NCBI RefSeq assembly: GCF_016124105.1
Contig: NZ_JADGMQ010000009.1
Coordinates: 1 to 64,000, forward strand
Source: Aquamicrobium zhengzhouense
GTDB lineage: Bacteria; Pseudomonadota; Alphaproteobacteria; Rhizobiales; Rhizobiaceae
Reading direction: 5' to 3'
DNA length: 64,000 nt
A program made the translations under genes and the position numbers. Position 1 is the stretch's first letter; each line of letters begins with the position of its first letter. The notes under the pieces are model-generated. The model was given only the letters and a program-made list of their open reading frames with translations, was not told where the DNA came from and made no database searches. Below, piece after piece: positions 16,093 through 25,299 of this stretch.

Positions 16093-17733
16093 ATGCAACT
16101 TCAACAATTAGGTACGCCCCTTACGATTTTTCTCCTGATCATGTTTTTTGGTGCCACGTTCGTCGTTACGCTTTCCATCGGAAAGAAGAACGAGAACGCG
16201 GACGCCTACATGACGGCGGGGAACAATGTGGGCTTCGGCGTCTCTGCCGCTTCAATGACGGCGACGTGGATCTGGGCATCATCGCTCTACGCCTCCGCAA
16301 CCTCTGGCTACACCTATGGCGTCTCCGGGCCGATCCATTACGGGCTCTGGGGTGCGCTGATGATCCTCTTCATTTATCCCTTCGGAAGGCGCATTCGTAA
16401 GTTGGCGCCGAATGCGCATACCTTGGCCGAAATTCTGCATGCGCGTCACGGGCGCGCCAGTCAGCTGATCCTTGCCGGCTCCAATGTCATGGGCAGTCTG
16501 CTGAGCCTTGCATCGAATTTCATCGCTGGCGGTGCCCTGATTTCGATCGTCTCGCCGCTCTCGTTCTCTTCCGGCGTTTTGATTACGGCTGCGGGTGTCC
16601 TTCTCTATACGCTGTGGTCGGGCCTGCGAGCCTCGATCTTGACCGACTTCATTCAGGTCTGCGCCATGCTCGGCGCTGTCGTCATCATCGTTCCTGCTGT
16701 CTTCCTGGCCTCGGGCGGAATTGGCGTATTTGAGACCGGGCGCAGCAACCTGTCGCCGGAACAGCTCGATTTCTTCTCATCCGACGCCTTCTTCAATCAG
16801 GGCGCGCCTTATATCGCGGCCGTGCTGGCCTATGCGATCGGCAACCAGACGATTGCGCAAAGGCTTTTTGCCGTGCGTGAAGACAAGATCAAGATGACCT
16901 TCTTGACCGCGACTGTCGGTTATGGTGCGACCGTGATCGGTGTCGGGATGCTTGGGGTGCTCGCACTTTATCTGGGCGTCGAGCCGATAAATGGAGACAT
17001 GAACAACCTGGTGCCGCAGCTTGCAGCAAGCTATCTCGGCGTCGGCTTCATGTGCCTCTTCTTCATCATGATCATCGGTTCGATGGCATCCACCGCCGAC
17101 AGTGATCTTTCTGCCCTGTCATCGATCATGATGACGGACGTCTACGGTCGCAACATTGCAAAACCCGGCTGCGCGAATCCGAAGCACATGCTCTTCATTG
17201 GGCGGGTGACGATGATCGTGGCAACAGGCATCGCGGTCTACATCGCGTCCAATCGCCTCAACATCCTGGAGCTTCTGGTTCTGGTTGGCGCGATTTGGGG
17301 CGCACTTGTGTTTCCGGTCATTGCCAGCTTCTACTGGCCCCGCGTCTCGAATCTCGCATTTACCAGTTCAGTGCTTGTAGCGCTTGCCGTCTTCTTCCCG
17401 GTCCGGTTCGGCTTTGTCGAGCTGACTGGAGTGTCGGCATATGTTGCGGACGTGCTGGCTGTTTTCGGGGTGGGCATCATTGCCGGGCTGATGGTGTTCG
17501 GCTTTCTTGGTGCTCGTATCGGTATTGCGGTCGGTGTAGTCATTGCCGCTATCTCGATGCCCTACGGGATCGGCTTCTTGCACACCTATCCGGTGCTGAC
17601 CGCGTCGTTACTGGCATATGCGGTTAGTGCGCTTGTCTGCACTGCAGTATCGCTCGCCAACAAGGTTGAGTTCGACTTCAAGCAGATCAGGCAGGCGACC
17701 GGCAATTTCGATGAAGAACCAGTTCTGAGCTAA
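16093..17733 (+). CDS. Sodium/solute symporter (SSS family)
   Basis: The 546-residue protein has about 13-14 membrane segments typical of the SSS family, starting MQLQQLGTPLTIFLLIMFFG. The second sodium site is visible in MASTADSDLSALSSIMMTD (about residues 335-353). An AHTLAEILHARHG segment follows the second membrane helix, as in DUR3/urea-like members. It should take up a small polar solute using the sodium gradient. It is followed by a 43-residue membrane protein with a perfect ribosome site, so the pair probably works together. The substrate is not readable from the sequence. Confidence 0.9.
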   Translation: MQLQQLGTPLTIFLLIMFFGATFVVTLSIGKKNENADAYMTAGNNVGFGVSAASMTATWIWASSLYASATSGYTYGVSGPIHYGLWGALMILFIYPFGRRIRKLAPNAHTLAEILHARHGRASQLILAGSNVMGSLLSLASNFIAGGALISIVSPLSFSSGVLITAAGVLLYTLWSGLRASILTDFIQVCAMLGAVVIIVPAVFLASGGIGVFETGRSNLSPEQLDFFSSDAFFNQGAPYIAAVLAYAIGNQTIAQRLFAVREDKIKMTFLTATVGYGATVIGVGMLGVLALYLGVEPINGDMNNLVPQLAASYLGVGFMCLFFIMIIGSMASTADSDLSALSSIMMTDVYGRNIAKPGCANPKHMLFIGRVTMIVATGIAVYIASNRLNILELLVLVGAIWGALVFPVIASFYWPRVSNLAFTSSVLVALAVFFPVRFGFVELTGVSAYVADVLAVFGVGIIAGLMVFGFLGARIGIAVGVVIAAISMPYGIGFLHTYPVLTASLLAYAVSALVCTAVSLANKVEFDFKQIRQATGNFDEEPVLS

Positions 17734-17744
17734 GGAGGCGTCAA

Positions 17745-17876
17745 ATGTCAGCTGAATTCATGAGCGTTTACCTGTTGATCTGGCCGGTCATTGTGGCCGG
17801 TGTGCTGGCGGTTCTCGTTAGGGCTTTCTTCAAAGAGATGATGGCCGCACGACGCGAGGGCCGTCCGATAATCTGA
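17745..17876 (+). CDS. Small membrane protein, putative SSS transporter small subunit (43 aa)
   Basis: ATG 17745 follows AAGGAGG (17732-17738), which overlaps the stop of the symporter gene, and encodes 43 residues. One hydrophobic helix (YLLIWPVIVAGVLAVLVRAF) is followed by a basic tail ending EGRPII. Short proteins of this form, with the WP.I and VRAFFKE pattern, are found directly after SSS-type transporter genes and are annotated as putative transporter small subunits. I infer a partner or assembly factor of the symporter. Confidence 0.8.
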   Translation: MSAEFMSVYLLIWPVIVAGVLAVLVRAFFKEMMAARREGRPII

Positions 17877-17908
17877 CAATCGTCGACTGCAATAGATTGA
17901 CGAATAAT

Positions 17909-17932
17909 GCGCCGGGGGTCCTTCCCCGGCGC
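17909..17932 (+). terminator. Terminator of the symporter operon
   Basis: Perfect 9-base arms GCGCCGGGG and CCCCGGCGC enclose a 6-base loop, followed by AATGCGTTTTGG. Confidence 0.7.
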
Positions 17933-18004
17933 AATGCGTTTTGGAAAAGCTTGAGCGATTTTCTATCTCAGGTTGAGGGCAGTTTTCGAACGGGAGATGG
18001 GATC

Positions 18005-18217
18005 ATGACCCTCGACGAAATCACCTCCATTCTTGGACCCGTCGACGCGGGTTTTGCAGCGGAACTGGTTGCCACAGGCGCCAATGCAGATGAACTTCGG
18101 GAAGCCTTCAACTGGCTAAACAATGATGAGGCTCTAATTAGCGAGGGCCGTCCCTCGCCAGGCGCGAATATTGCCAGGTTGATTGAAATGCTAGAGCCGA
18201 CCGAGGATGTCGAATGA
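18005..18217 (+). CDS. Hypothetical protein (70 aa)
   Basis: ATG 18005 follows GGGAG and encodes an acidic, mostly helical 70-residue protein, MTLDEITSILGPVDAGFAAE to LEPTEDVE, containing ATGANADELREAFNWLNNDEAL. The frame is open upstream to 17897, but that part overlaps the symporter terminator and is unlikely to be coding. I do not recognise the family. Its stop codon lies inside the first TetR-type operator. Confidence 0.6.
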   Translation: MTLDEITSILGPVDAGFAAELVATGANADELREAFNWLNNDEALISEGRPSPGANIARLIEMLEPTEDVE

Positions 18218-18228
18218 CAAAATTGTCA
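18215..18228. promoter_or_regulatory. TetR-type operator, copy 1
   Basis: TGACAA-aa-TTGTCA, an inverted repeat whose arms extend to 8 bases (AATGACAA/TTGTCATT), lies about 100 bases upstream of the broken tetR gene. Confidence 0.65.
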
Positions 18229-18231
18229 TTC

Positions 18232-18245
18232 TGACAAATTTGTCA
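18232..18245. promoter_or_regulatory. TetR-type operator, copy 2
   Basis: TGACAA-at-TTGTCA lies 17 bases centre-to-centre from copy 1, close to one and a half helical turns. This tandem arrangement suits cooperative binding by two TetR dimers. Confidence 0.65.
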
Positions 18246-18312
18246 TTGCGATGATGGGGCGGCTGATTTAGCTATCGTGCATGGACGTCATGCACCAGCA
18301 GCAGCTTCCCAA

Positions 18313-19042
18313 ATGGCAACGGATGTAATGAAGCCGAATCCGACCATCGCTCGCGCACCGCAAAGGCGCGCCGGGAACAGATGCGTCGACGCCTGATAGA
18401 AAGCGCGATTCTTGTCTTCGCCGAGCAAGGGGTCAACTCGGCAGTTATTGGTCAGGTGACCAGGCAGCCGGCGTTTCGCGCGGCAGCTTTTACAATCATT
18501 TTCGTACCAATGATGATCTCTGCGATGCTGTCTGCCAGGACATTGCGAATGAGCTGGTGGCCTACACCGAAGAGCTTGTTGCGCGTTGTTCAGCGGCCGA
18601 TGCCGCCGTGGCGCTCGGGGTGATTACAGTTCTCTCCGCGGCTCAGCATTATCCGGTTCTTGGCCACTTCATGAGTGCGCGCAGTCTGAACGCTGAAATG
18701 TTGATGCGCGAGATCAGCGGTGGCCTGACCCGCGAACTCACTGATGGGATGGCTGCGGGTGTCTTCCACTCGGATGATGTCGGCCTTGCCACGGATATGG
18801 TTCTTGGCATGGTTCGCGTTGCGATGCTCCGGCTTGCGTCCCGTCAAACAGAGCCGCTGTCGCCCGACGAATACATTAGCGGTGCGATCGCTGCGATATT
18901 GCGTTGCCTCGGCGTTGCAAGAAGCCGTGCACTCGAACTCACCTCAACTGCGCCAGTTACTCCGGTCTTCGCCGAGAACAGCATTGTTGCGCGCGCCCAA
19001 GCTCGGCGGGACGCTCACGAAAAGGGAGGACACCTGACATGA
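18313..19042 (+). pseudogene. TetR-family regulator of the RND operon, two apparent frameshifts
   Basis: The gene reads in three frames. ATG 18313 gives MATDVMKPNPTIARAPQRRA; a missing base near 18372 shifts to the frame REQMRRRLIESAILVFAEQG; a second missing base near 18468 shifts to AGVSRGSFYNHFRTNDDLCD, the rest of the DNA-binding domain, and then to the ligand domain ending at 19042. Restoring one base at each point gives a normal TetR of about 240 residues. It overlaps the first pump gene by four bases. As written, no functional repressor is made, unless these are sequencing errors. Confidence 0.8.
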
Positions 19043-20100
19043 GCCGGAAATGGCACATAGCCTTAATGTCAGCACTGCTGGCCTCGTCAGCGCCATCCTT
19101 TGCGGCGGGCCCGCTTCCCATTGAGGAGATCGTCGTACGCTATCAGCTTGCTGTCTCGGCTCTGGAGCTAACCGGAACGGTTGAAGCGGCCGATGTGGTG
19201 CCGCTCTCCTTCAAGAGCGCGGGGCGTATTGTCATTATCGACGTCGATGTTGGCGACGAAGTTAGCTTGGGAGAGGTCCTCGCAAGGCTCGACCCGACAC
19301 AAGCCAACGCCTTGCTGGGTGCCGCGAGCGCACAATCTGCAGCTGCTACAGCTCAGCTTACACAAGCACAGTCGGTGTATGACCGTCTTGTTGGCTTGGT
19401 CGAGCGTGGTGCCAGCACGCGCGCGAGTCTTGAAAACGCCGAGCAGGAACTGATGGCAGCGCGGGCCTCGGTTGACGAAGCGACCGCACAGCTTGCGAAG
19501 GCGCAGCAGGCTCTGGACGACATGACGCTGCGCGCACCGGTCTCGGGGATCGCGACCCAAAGGAGCGCCGAGCCCGGCCAGGTGGCGTCTGCAGGCCAGA
19601 CGCTCGTCACGATTGCGCGCGAAGGGGCACGGGAAGCTCAGTTTTACGTACCCCCCGTACCGCAAATCGATCAAATGATTGGCAAACAGATCGAACTCAG
19701 CTCGCTTGAAGACGGCAGCGAGGTCTTCTCAGCCGAAATTTCGGAGGTCGCTCCCCTGGTGAACTCCGCTACCGGCACAATCTCTCTGCGCGCGCGCATC
19801 GATGATGAAAACAGGGCGCTCAGCCTTGGCACGCCCGTCAAATCTCGTCTCGAAATCGCCACCGATCGTACGGTGATGCTTCCGGCCGCCGCGCTCGTCA
19901 CCCATCAAGGCAGGCCTGCAGTGTGGGTGATTGATAAGGAAAGCGCTCGGGCAGAGATCCGTAATGTCGAGATCGCTAAGTTTACCTCCGATAGCGTTCA
20001 TATCAGCAAGGGACTTGAGGAAGGCGAACGGGTTGCCGGTGCTGGCGCGTATCTGCTGTATCCGGGGCGGGAAGCCGTCGCCGTGGGGACGAAGCCATGA
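19039..20100 (+). CDS. RND efflux periplasmic adaptor subunit (first copy)
   Basis: The 353-residue membrane fusion protein has a signal peptide (to about residue 22), a split lipoyl domain (GTVEAADVVPLSFKSAGRI and LRAPVSGIATQRSAEPGQ), a coiled-coil hairpin between them (about residues 90-165) and a beta-barrel domain. It should link the inner-membrane pump to the outer-membrane channel. The ATG overlaps the tetR stop (ATGA) and its own stop overlaps the next adaptor gene. Two consecutive adaptors with one pump suggest a hetero-hexameric adaptor ring. Confidence 0.9.
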   Translation: MSRKWHIALMSALLASSAPSFAAGPLPIEEIVVRYQLAVSALELTGTVEAADVVPLSFKSAGRIVIIDVDVGDEVSLGEVLARLDPTQANALLGAASAQSAAATAQLTQAQSVYDRLVGLVERGASTRASLENAEQELMAARASVDEATAQLAKAQQALDDMTLRAPVSGIATQRSAEPGQVASAGQTLVTIAREGAREAQFYVPPVPQIDQMIGKQIELSSLEDGSEVFSAEISEVAPLVNSATGTISLRARIDDENRALSLGTPVKSRLEIATDRTVMLPAAALVTHQGRPAVWVIDKESARAEIRNVEIAKFTSDSVHISKGLEEGERVAGAGAYLLYPGREAVAVGTKP

Positions 20101-21152
20101 GATCGTTTCCTCTCATCTTCTTAGCGATCGCATTATCGACGTTTCCTGTCTCAGCACAGGATCCAGCGTCGTCAGTCCGTCGCCCGGTTTTCTCTGAAGT
20201 TGTGGCGCCTTCAGCTGCGAACTTTCGATCTTTCCCCGGCATCGTACGGGCCACCCGTGAAGTGAACCTCGCCTTTCTTGCGGCTGGTTCAATCGAGACA
20301 CGGCCAGTCTCGCTTGGTGATGCCGTTGAGAAAGATACCATTATCGCTACGCTCGACGAGCGATCATTGCGAGACGATGCGGTTGCAGCACGTGCGTCAT
20401 TGCGGGCAACCGAAGCTCAGTCGGCGCAGGCAATGCAGGGCTATCAGCGGGTTGCCGAGCTTAACAGGCGCGGCGTCGCTTCTACCAGCAATCTGGAAGC
20501 TGCAAGGGCTGCCATGGACACGGCAGCTGCCGCTGCCGACGCAGCCCGATCAACGGTGGAGCGAGCTGAGGATGCGGAGCTCTATGCCACCTTGCGGGCG
20601 CCAATGGCTGGCATCGTCACGGCAATCCAAGCGGAACCGGGTGCCACAGTCAGTGCGGGCCAACCAATTGTCACTCTTGCGGCGAGCGAGGGCCGCGAGG
20701 CGGTGATCGATGTGCCGTTGACCTATTTGCCTTTGTTCAATCAGAACATGCAGTTCCAGGTCTCCCCCCGCATCGTGGGCGGTAAGAGGATAGCCGGTAC
20801 CATAAGGCTCGTTGAGCCGGTTGCTGATCGTGCGGCCCGGATGCACAGGGTGCGAATATCTCTGGAAGGAAATGGCCTCCGACTAGGTTCTCTCGTCGAT
20901 GTCGCAGTCGATCTTGGCGAGGGGCGCATCATCAGCGTTCCGGCAAGTGCGATCGACCGCCGCGAGAGCGCGCCAAGGGTCTGGCGGGTCGGTCCCGACA
21001 GGAAGCTAGAACCGGTTCAGGTTGAAATGGGGCCAGAGATTGAAGGCCGTATCATCGTCACGTCTGGCCTGAAGGAAGGTGACGAAATCCTTACGCGCGG
21101 TATTGAAGCCGCGACAGCGGGCCAGATCGTAGGCGAAAGGATCAGCCGATGA
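20097..21152 (+). CDS. RND efflux periplasmic adaptor subunit (second copy)
   Basis: The 351-residue protein begins with a signal peptide (MRSFPLIFLAIALSTFPVSA) and repeats the adaptor layout: lipoyl half-motifs GSIETRPVSLGDAV and LRAPMAGIVTAIQAEPGA, a coiled-coil hairpin of about 70 residues, and a barrel domain. It differs clearly from the first adaptor, so it is not a recent duplicate. It overlaps both neighbours by four bases (ATGA), which indicates tight co-translation with the pump. Confidence 0.9.
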   Translation: MRSFPLIFLAIALSTFPVSAQDPASSVRRPVFSEVVAPSAANFRSFPGIVRATREVNLAFLAAGSIETRPVSLGDAVEKDTIIATLDERSLRDDAVAARASLRATEAQSAQAMQGYQRVAELNRRGVASTSNLEAARAAMDTAAAAADAARSTVERAEDAELYATLRAPMAGIVTAIQAEPGATVSAGQPIVTLAASEGREAVIDVPLTYLPLFNQNMQFQVSPRIVGGKRIAGTIRLVEPVADRAARMHRVRISLEGNGLRLGSLVDVAVDLGEGRIISVPASAIDRRESAPRVWRVGPDRKLEPVQVEMGPEIEGRIIVTSGLKEGDEILTRGIEAATAGQIVGERISR

Positions 21153-24100
21153 GCTTCAATCTTTCGGACTGGTCGCTCAAACACCGCTCCTTCGTCTGGT
21201 TCCTGATGATCGTGTCTCTGGTCGCCGGGGCGCTGGCCTATGTCAATCTTGGCCGAGAGGAAGATCCATCCTTCTCCATCAAGACGATGGTGATCACCGC
21301 GCAGATGCCGGGCGCGACCACGGATGAAATGCTGGAGCAGGTGACGAAGCGGATCGAAAACAAGCTCGAGGAACTCGACGAGCTCGACTTTACCCGCTCC
21401 GAGACGTCGCCGGGCATCGCAGTGGTTTACGTCGATCTCAAGCCAACCATCCGTGGCGAGAAGATCCAGAACACCTGGCTTCGTGTCCGCAACATGATGA
21501 CGGACATCCGCGGCGAATTTCCGGCCGAATTTGCGGGCTTCGGCTTCAACGACAATTTCGGTGACGTGTTCGGTACCATCTACATGCTGACCGGTGATGG
21601 CTATTCGAAATCGGAGCTGCGCGACCTTGCCGAAGATCTGCGTGACCGGATCCTGACGCTGGACAATGCCGGCAAGGTCGAGATTGTCGGCACGCGCGAC
21701 GAGGTCGTGTTCATCGAGTTCGACACGCGGCGACTAGCGGCACTGGGACTCGACGTGAAACTGGTGATGCAGACGCTGGCCGACCAAAACGCGATCAGTC
21801 CTGCAGGCGTGATCCAGACACCGACAGAGCAGATTGCCCTTGAGGTCGGAGGCCGCTTCAATACAGCTGTCGAATTGGCAGCCGCTCCGCTGCGCGCAGG
21901 CGAAGTGTATTTCACGCTCGCCGATGTCGCCAAGGTGAGCGAAGGCTATGCTGATCCGCCTTCGTCACTGGTCCGGTTGAATGGAAAGGACGCTGTCGGG
22001 CTCGCAATCGGGATGGAACAGGGGGCCAATATCCTCGAGTTCGGCGAGGCTCTCGAAACGCTCATGGTGGCAGAAGCCGCCCGTCTTCCCTTCGGCGTCA
22101 ACGTTAGCAAGGTTGCGGACCAGCCGCAGGTGGTTGAGCACTCTATCGATCAGTTCATGACAGCACTGGTCGAGGCAGTCGTGATCGTACTTGCGGTCAG
22201 TTTCATCTCGCTCGGCCTTCGTGCCGGGCTTGTGGTCGCAATGAGCATACCGCTCGTTCTCGCTCTCACCTTCGTAATCCTGGATCTCATGGGTATCACG
22301 CTGCAGCGAGTCTCGCTCGGCGCTCTCATCATCGCGCTAGGCCTTCTGGTAGATGATGCAATGATCGCGATCGAGACAATGATCTCGCGGCTGGAGCTGG
22401 GCGAAAGGATCGATAAGGCCGCGTCCTACGCCTGGACGTCCATCGCGTTTCCGATGCTCTCAGGTACGCTGGTGACCGTTGCAGGGTTCATCCCGATTGG
22501 CCTGAACAATTCGATGGCCGGCGAATACACTCAGTCCTTGTTCTACGTGATTGCGATATCGTTGCTCCTGTCCTGGGTGGTTGCAGTGCTGTTTGCGCCG
22601 CTGCTGGGGGCAACCTTCCTGCCAGCCCAGTTCAAGCACCACAATGCACCGCCGGGCCGTCTCCGCCGCTTCTTTCATCGCGCATTGCGCTGGTCGATGT
22701 TGCACAAGTGGACGACCATCCTCGCGACGCTGGCCATTTTTGCGGTCTCACTTGTCGGCATGACAAAGATTGAGCAGCAATTCTTCCCGACATCGGATCG
22801 TCCGGAATTGTTGATCGATGTATCGCTGCGTCAAAACAGTTCTATTGCGGCTACCAATGAGGCCATCGGGAAGCTCGAGGCATTCCTTGCCCAGCGCGAG
22901 GAGGTCTCGTTTTTCACCTCCTATGTCGGTCGCCCGACACCACGGTTCATCCTCACCCACGATGCACCGACGCCATCACCATTCATGGGCCAGATCATTA
23001 TCCAGACACCGGGGATAGAAGAGCGGGACAAGCTGCGCGCAGCAGTTCGTGATTATGCCAGCCGGCAGCCGGGCGTCGAGATCTTTGCCAAGCTGATCGA
23101 GGTCGGCCCGCCGGTTGGCAAGCCTGTGCAATACCGCGTCAGCGGCCCTGATATGGCTGCAAACATTACCGCGGCGCGCAAGGTTGCGGCTCTTCTGGGA
23201 ACCGACCCGCGCCTCGACAACATTACGATCGATACCAGCGAGCCGGTACGCATCGCTCGTATCGTCATCGATCAGGAGCAACTGCGTATGACCGGGATGA
23301 CCCAGTCTGATGTTGCCCAGGCGTTGGCTACGGTTTCCTACGGCGTATCGATCACATCATTGCGCAATGGTGACAAGCTGATCGACGTCATCGCTCGCGG
23401 CAATGAAGAGGATCGTCACTCTATTGAGGCCGTTGAATCGCTGCAGCTCATGAGCCCAAGCGGAATCCCAGTGCCGCTCGCGTCAATTGCCGGGATCGAA
23501 TGGGACATCCAGCAGCCAATGATCGCTCAGCGCGACCGAGTGCCCACGGTTACCGTCAAGGCGGCCGTCTATTCAAAGGACCAGCCGACGACGGTCAATT
23601 CCGACCTGGCGCCTCAGATAGGTGAAATTGCCGCGAATCTGGCGCCGGGCCACAGGATCGTCACCGCGGGCATCAATGAAGAGACGGAAAAGAGTCAGGG
23701 TCCGATCGCTGCGGTCGTACCGCTGATGATCCTGACCATGCTGGTCCTGGTCATGGTTCAGATGCAGAGCTTCCGGCTCATGTTCATCGTCATGGCGGTC
23801 GCCCCGCTGGGCATTATCGGTGTCGTTGCATCCATGTTGGCCCTGAATGCGCCGCTCGGATTTGTCGCGTTGCTCGGCGTCCTGGCACTCGTTGGAATTC
23901 TGATCAGAAATTCAGTCATCTTGATCCATGAAGTGCAGGTGCTGATTGAGAAGGGGCGCTCCCGATGGGCCGCAGTGTTCGAAGCCTCTGACAGCCGCGC
24001 TCGCCCTATTTTGCTTACCGCAGCTGCTGCGTCGCTGGCACTCATTCCGATTTCGCGCCAGATCTTCTGGGGACCGATGGCGATCGCCATGATGGGCGGT

Positions 24101-24196
24101 ATTATTGCGGGAACGCTGATCACGCTCCTTTTCGCGCCGGCACTTTATTGCGCTGTCTATGGCGTGAAGGCGGACGAAGATGAGACGATGGCGTAA
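21149..24196 (+). CDS. RND-family multidrug efflux inner-membrane pump
   Basis: The 1015-residue protein has the two-fold repeated AcrB-type layout with 12 membrane helices and two large periplasmic loops. The proton-relay Asp pair is present in LGLLVDDAMIAIE (around residue 406), and the second-half motif is GVLALVGILIRNSVILIHEV (around residue 920). The closest style is the smaller pumps that pair with two adaptors. No outer-membrane channel gene follows, so a TolC from elsewhere is probably used. With the TetR gene broken, the operon may be constitutively expressed. Confidence 0.95.
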   Translation: MSFNLSDWSLKHRSFVWFLMIVSLVAGALAYVNLGREEDPSFSIKTMVITAQMPGATTDEMLEQVTKRIENKLEELDELDFTRSETSPGIAVVYVDLKPTIRGEKIQNTWLRVRNMMTDIRGEFPAEFAGFGFNDNFGDVFGTIYMLTGDGYSKSELRDLAEDLRDRILTLDNAGKVEIVGTRDEVVFIEFDTRRLAALGLDVKLVMQTLADQNAISPAGVIQTPTEQIALEVGGRFNTAVELAAAPLRAGEVYFTLADVAKVSEGYADPPSSLVRLNGKDAVGLAIGMEQGANILEFGEALETLMVAEAARLPFGVNVSKVADQPQVVEHSIDQFMTALVEAVVIVLAVSFISLGLRAGLVVAMSIPLVLALTFVILDLMGITLQRVSLGALIIALGLLVDDAMIAIETMISRLELGERIDKAASYAWTSIAFPMLSGTLVTVAGFIPIGLNNSMAGEYTQSLFYVIAISLLLSWVVAVLFAPLLGATFLPAQFKHHNAPPGRLRRFFHRALRWSMLHKWTTILATLAIFAVSLVGMTKIEQQFFPTSDRPELLIDVSLRQNSSIAATNEAIGKLEAFLAQREEVSFFTSYVGRPTPRFILTHDAPTPSPFMGQIIIQTPGIEERDKLRAAVRDYASRQPGVEIFAKLIEVGPPVGKPVQYRVSGPDMAANITAARKVAALLGTDPRLDNITIDTSEPVRIARIVIDQEQLRMTGMTQSDVAQALATVSYGVSITSLRNGDKLIDVIARGNEEDRHSIEAVESLQLMSPSGIPVPLASIAGIEWDIQQPMIAQRDRVPTVTVKAAVYSKDQPTTVNSDLAPQIGEIAANLAPGHRIVTAGINEETEKSQGPIAAVVPLMILTMLVLVMVQMQSFRLMFIVMAVAPLGIIGVVASMLALNAPLGFVALLGVLALVGILIRNSVILIHEVQVLIEKGRSRWAAVFEASDSRARPILLTAAAASLALIPISRQIFWGPMAIAMMGGIIAGTLITLLFAPALYCAVYGVKADEDETMA

Positions 24197-24336
24197 ATCT
24201 GATGGTGCGAACCTCAGCGTTCAAAGTCTGAAGATCGGGCCCCTGCATTGTGGCCACCGTTAGCGCATCATGATGCAGACGCACGCCGCGGAAGACCAAG
24301 ATGGGGCCGATCTCAGGGAGGGCTGCGCCAGACGAA

Positions 24337-24360
24337 GGTGACGGAAGTACTTCCGTCACC
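24337..24360. terminator. 24-base perfect palindrome between convergent genes
   Basis: The sequence from GGTGACGGAAGT through its exact reverse complement forms a perfect 24-base palindrome between the rightward pump gene and the leftward DUF982 gene. The position suits a bidirectional terminator, although T-runs are weak on both sides. Confidence 0.5.
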
Positions 24361-24372
24361 CGTCAAGATACG

Positions 24373-24666
24373 TCAGTTGATCAGAATGTACTCTTTCCGC
24401 GAAGCCGCGAGAGCGTTCGGGTTAGCCTCATTCAGGATACGCATGAACTTTGCGAACGAGGCGAATGACTGGCGGGCACTGCTGACAGGGTACTTGCCCT
24501 TGAGTGCAAGGTCGCATGCGCGACGTGCAGTGCTGAAAGTCGGTCCACGCCGATGGCTCGGCCACTTGTCCAGGAACGTTAGCGCATCTTCGAGGGATAC
24601 AATTTCCTCGATCGTCATATCCTCGGTCTTCACGAAAACCGGGACGTCAAACACACGAGTGTGCAT
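24373..24666 (-). CDS. DUF982-family protein
   Basis: The 97-residue protein has the DUF982 pattern: SLEDALTFLDKWPSHRRGPTF in the middle, then ARRACDLALKGKYPVSSARQSFASFA. Small DUF982 proteins are common and often multi-copy in Rhizobiales; their function is unknown. GGAGGAG lies a few bases before the ATG. It appears to be a single-gene unit. Confidence 0.85.
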   Translation of the reverse strand: MHTRVFDVPVFVKTEDMTIEEIVSLEDALTFLDKWPSHRRGPTFSTARRACDLALKGKYPVSSARQSFASFAKFMRILNEANPNALAASRKEYILIN

Positions 24667-24769
24667 CGTCTACTCCTCCAGCATATGTTCCAGAAGCAGC
24701 GGCAGCTCTAACAGCTTGCTCTGGTTAACAACATATGAACGGAGAAGTGGCCGAAAGATGGCCTGGGCC

Positions 24770-24800
24770 CAACGCCTCGGAGCAATGGCTCCAGGCGTTG
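24770..24800. repeat. Long intergenic hairpin
   Basis: Arms CAACGCCT/AGGCGTTG and GGAGC/GCTCC stack with one bulged base and a 4-base loop. No T-run follows on either strand. It could be a palindromic repeat element or a structured transcript end. Confidence 0.4.
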
Positions 24801-24884
24801 AACAAGTGGGCTCAAGGCGCAGATGATTTCAATGGTATTTCGTCGTCCCCAACTGCCTAAAAATCCCGCGGGGACGTAGCCGCG

Positions 24885-25103
24885 TCAGGCGACGACGTTC
24901 TCGGGCAGGCCCAGCGACGATGTCAGGCGCGCCAGCTTTTCCGGATTGATATTTCCAGCTTCCAGTTCTGCGACCTCGGCAACGGCAAGCCCGGAAGTCG
25001 TCGACAGATCCTCGATCGAGTACCCGTATGCGTCACGAAGGGCGGTGATTACATTCACCCCTGAACTGAGAGCGGCGGTGATGGACTCCACGATTGCGGC
25101 CAT
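24885..25103 (-). CDS. Small helix-turn-helix (XRE-like) protein
   Basis: The 72-residue protein contains a five-helix XRE/Cro-like pattern: VITALRDAYGYSIEDLSTTSGLAVAEVAELEAGNI (residues about 18-52; family pattern) with a conserved recognition helix ending in EAGNINPEKLARLTSSLGL. It may be a small DNA-binding regulator. AGAGGA lies upstream of the ATG. The targets are unknown and nothing adjacent shows a matching operator. Confidence 0.7.
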   Translation of the reverse strand: MAAIVESITAALSSGVNVITALRDAYGYSIEDLSTTSGLAVAEVAELEAGNINPEKLARLTSSLGLPENVVA

Positions 25104-25299
25104 ACTCTAATCCTCTCTTCTTGTGGAAATGGTGTGACAAAACCGCCGCCGGAGACGGCAGCGTTCTCGCCGTAGATGGGCGACGGCCACACGAAAATCA
25201 AGAAGAAACGTCAGCTGACGGTACGATATGTCTGGCGATTTGCGTTGAGCGTTCGTTTGGAAGCTCATGTTGAATCGCGGAAGAGACCTTCAAAACTGG

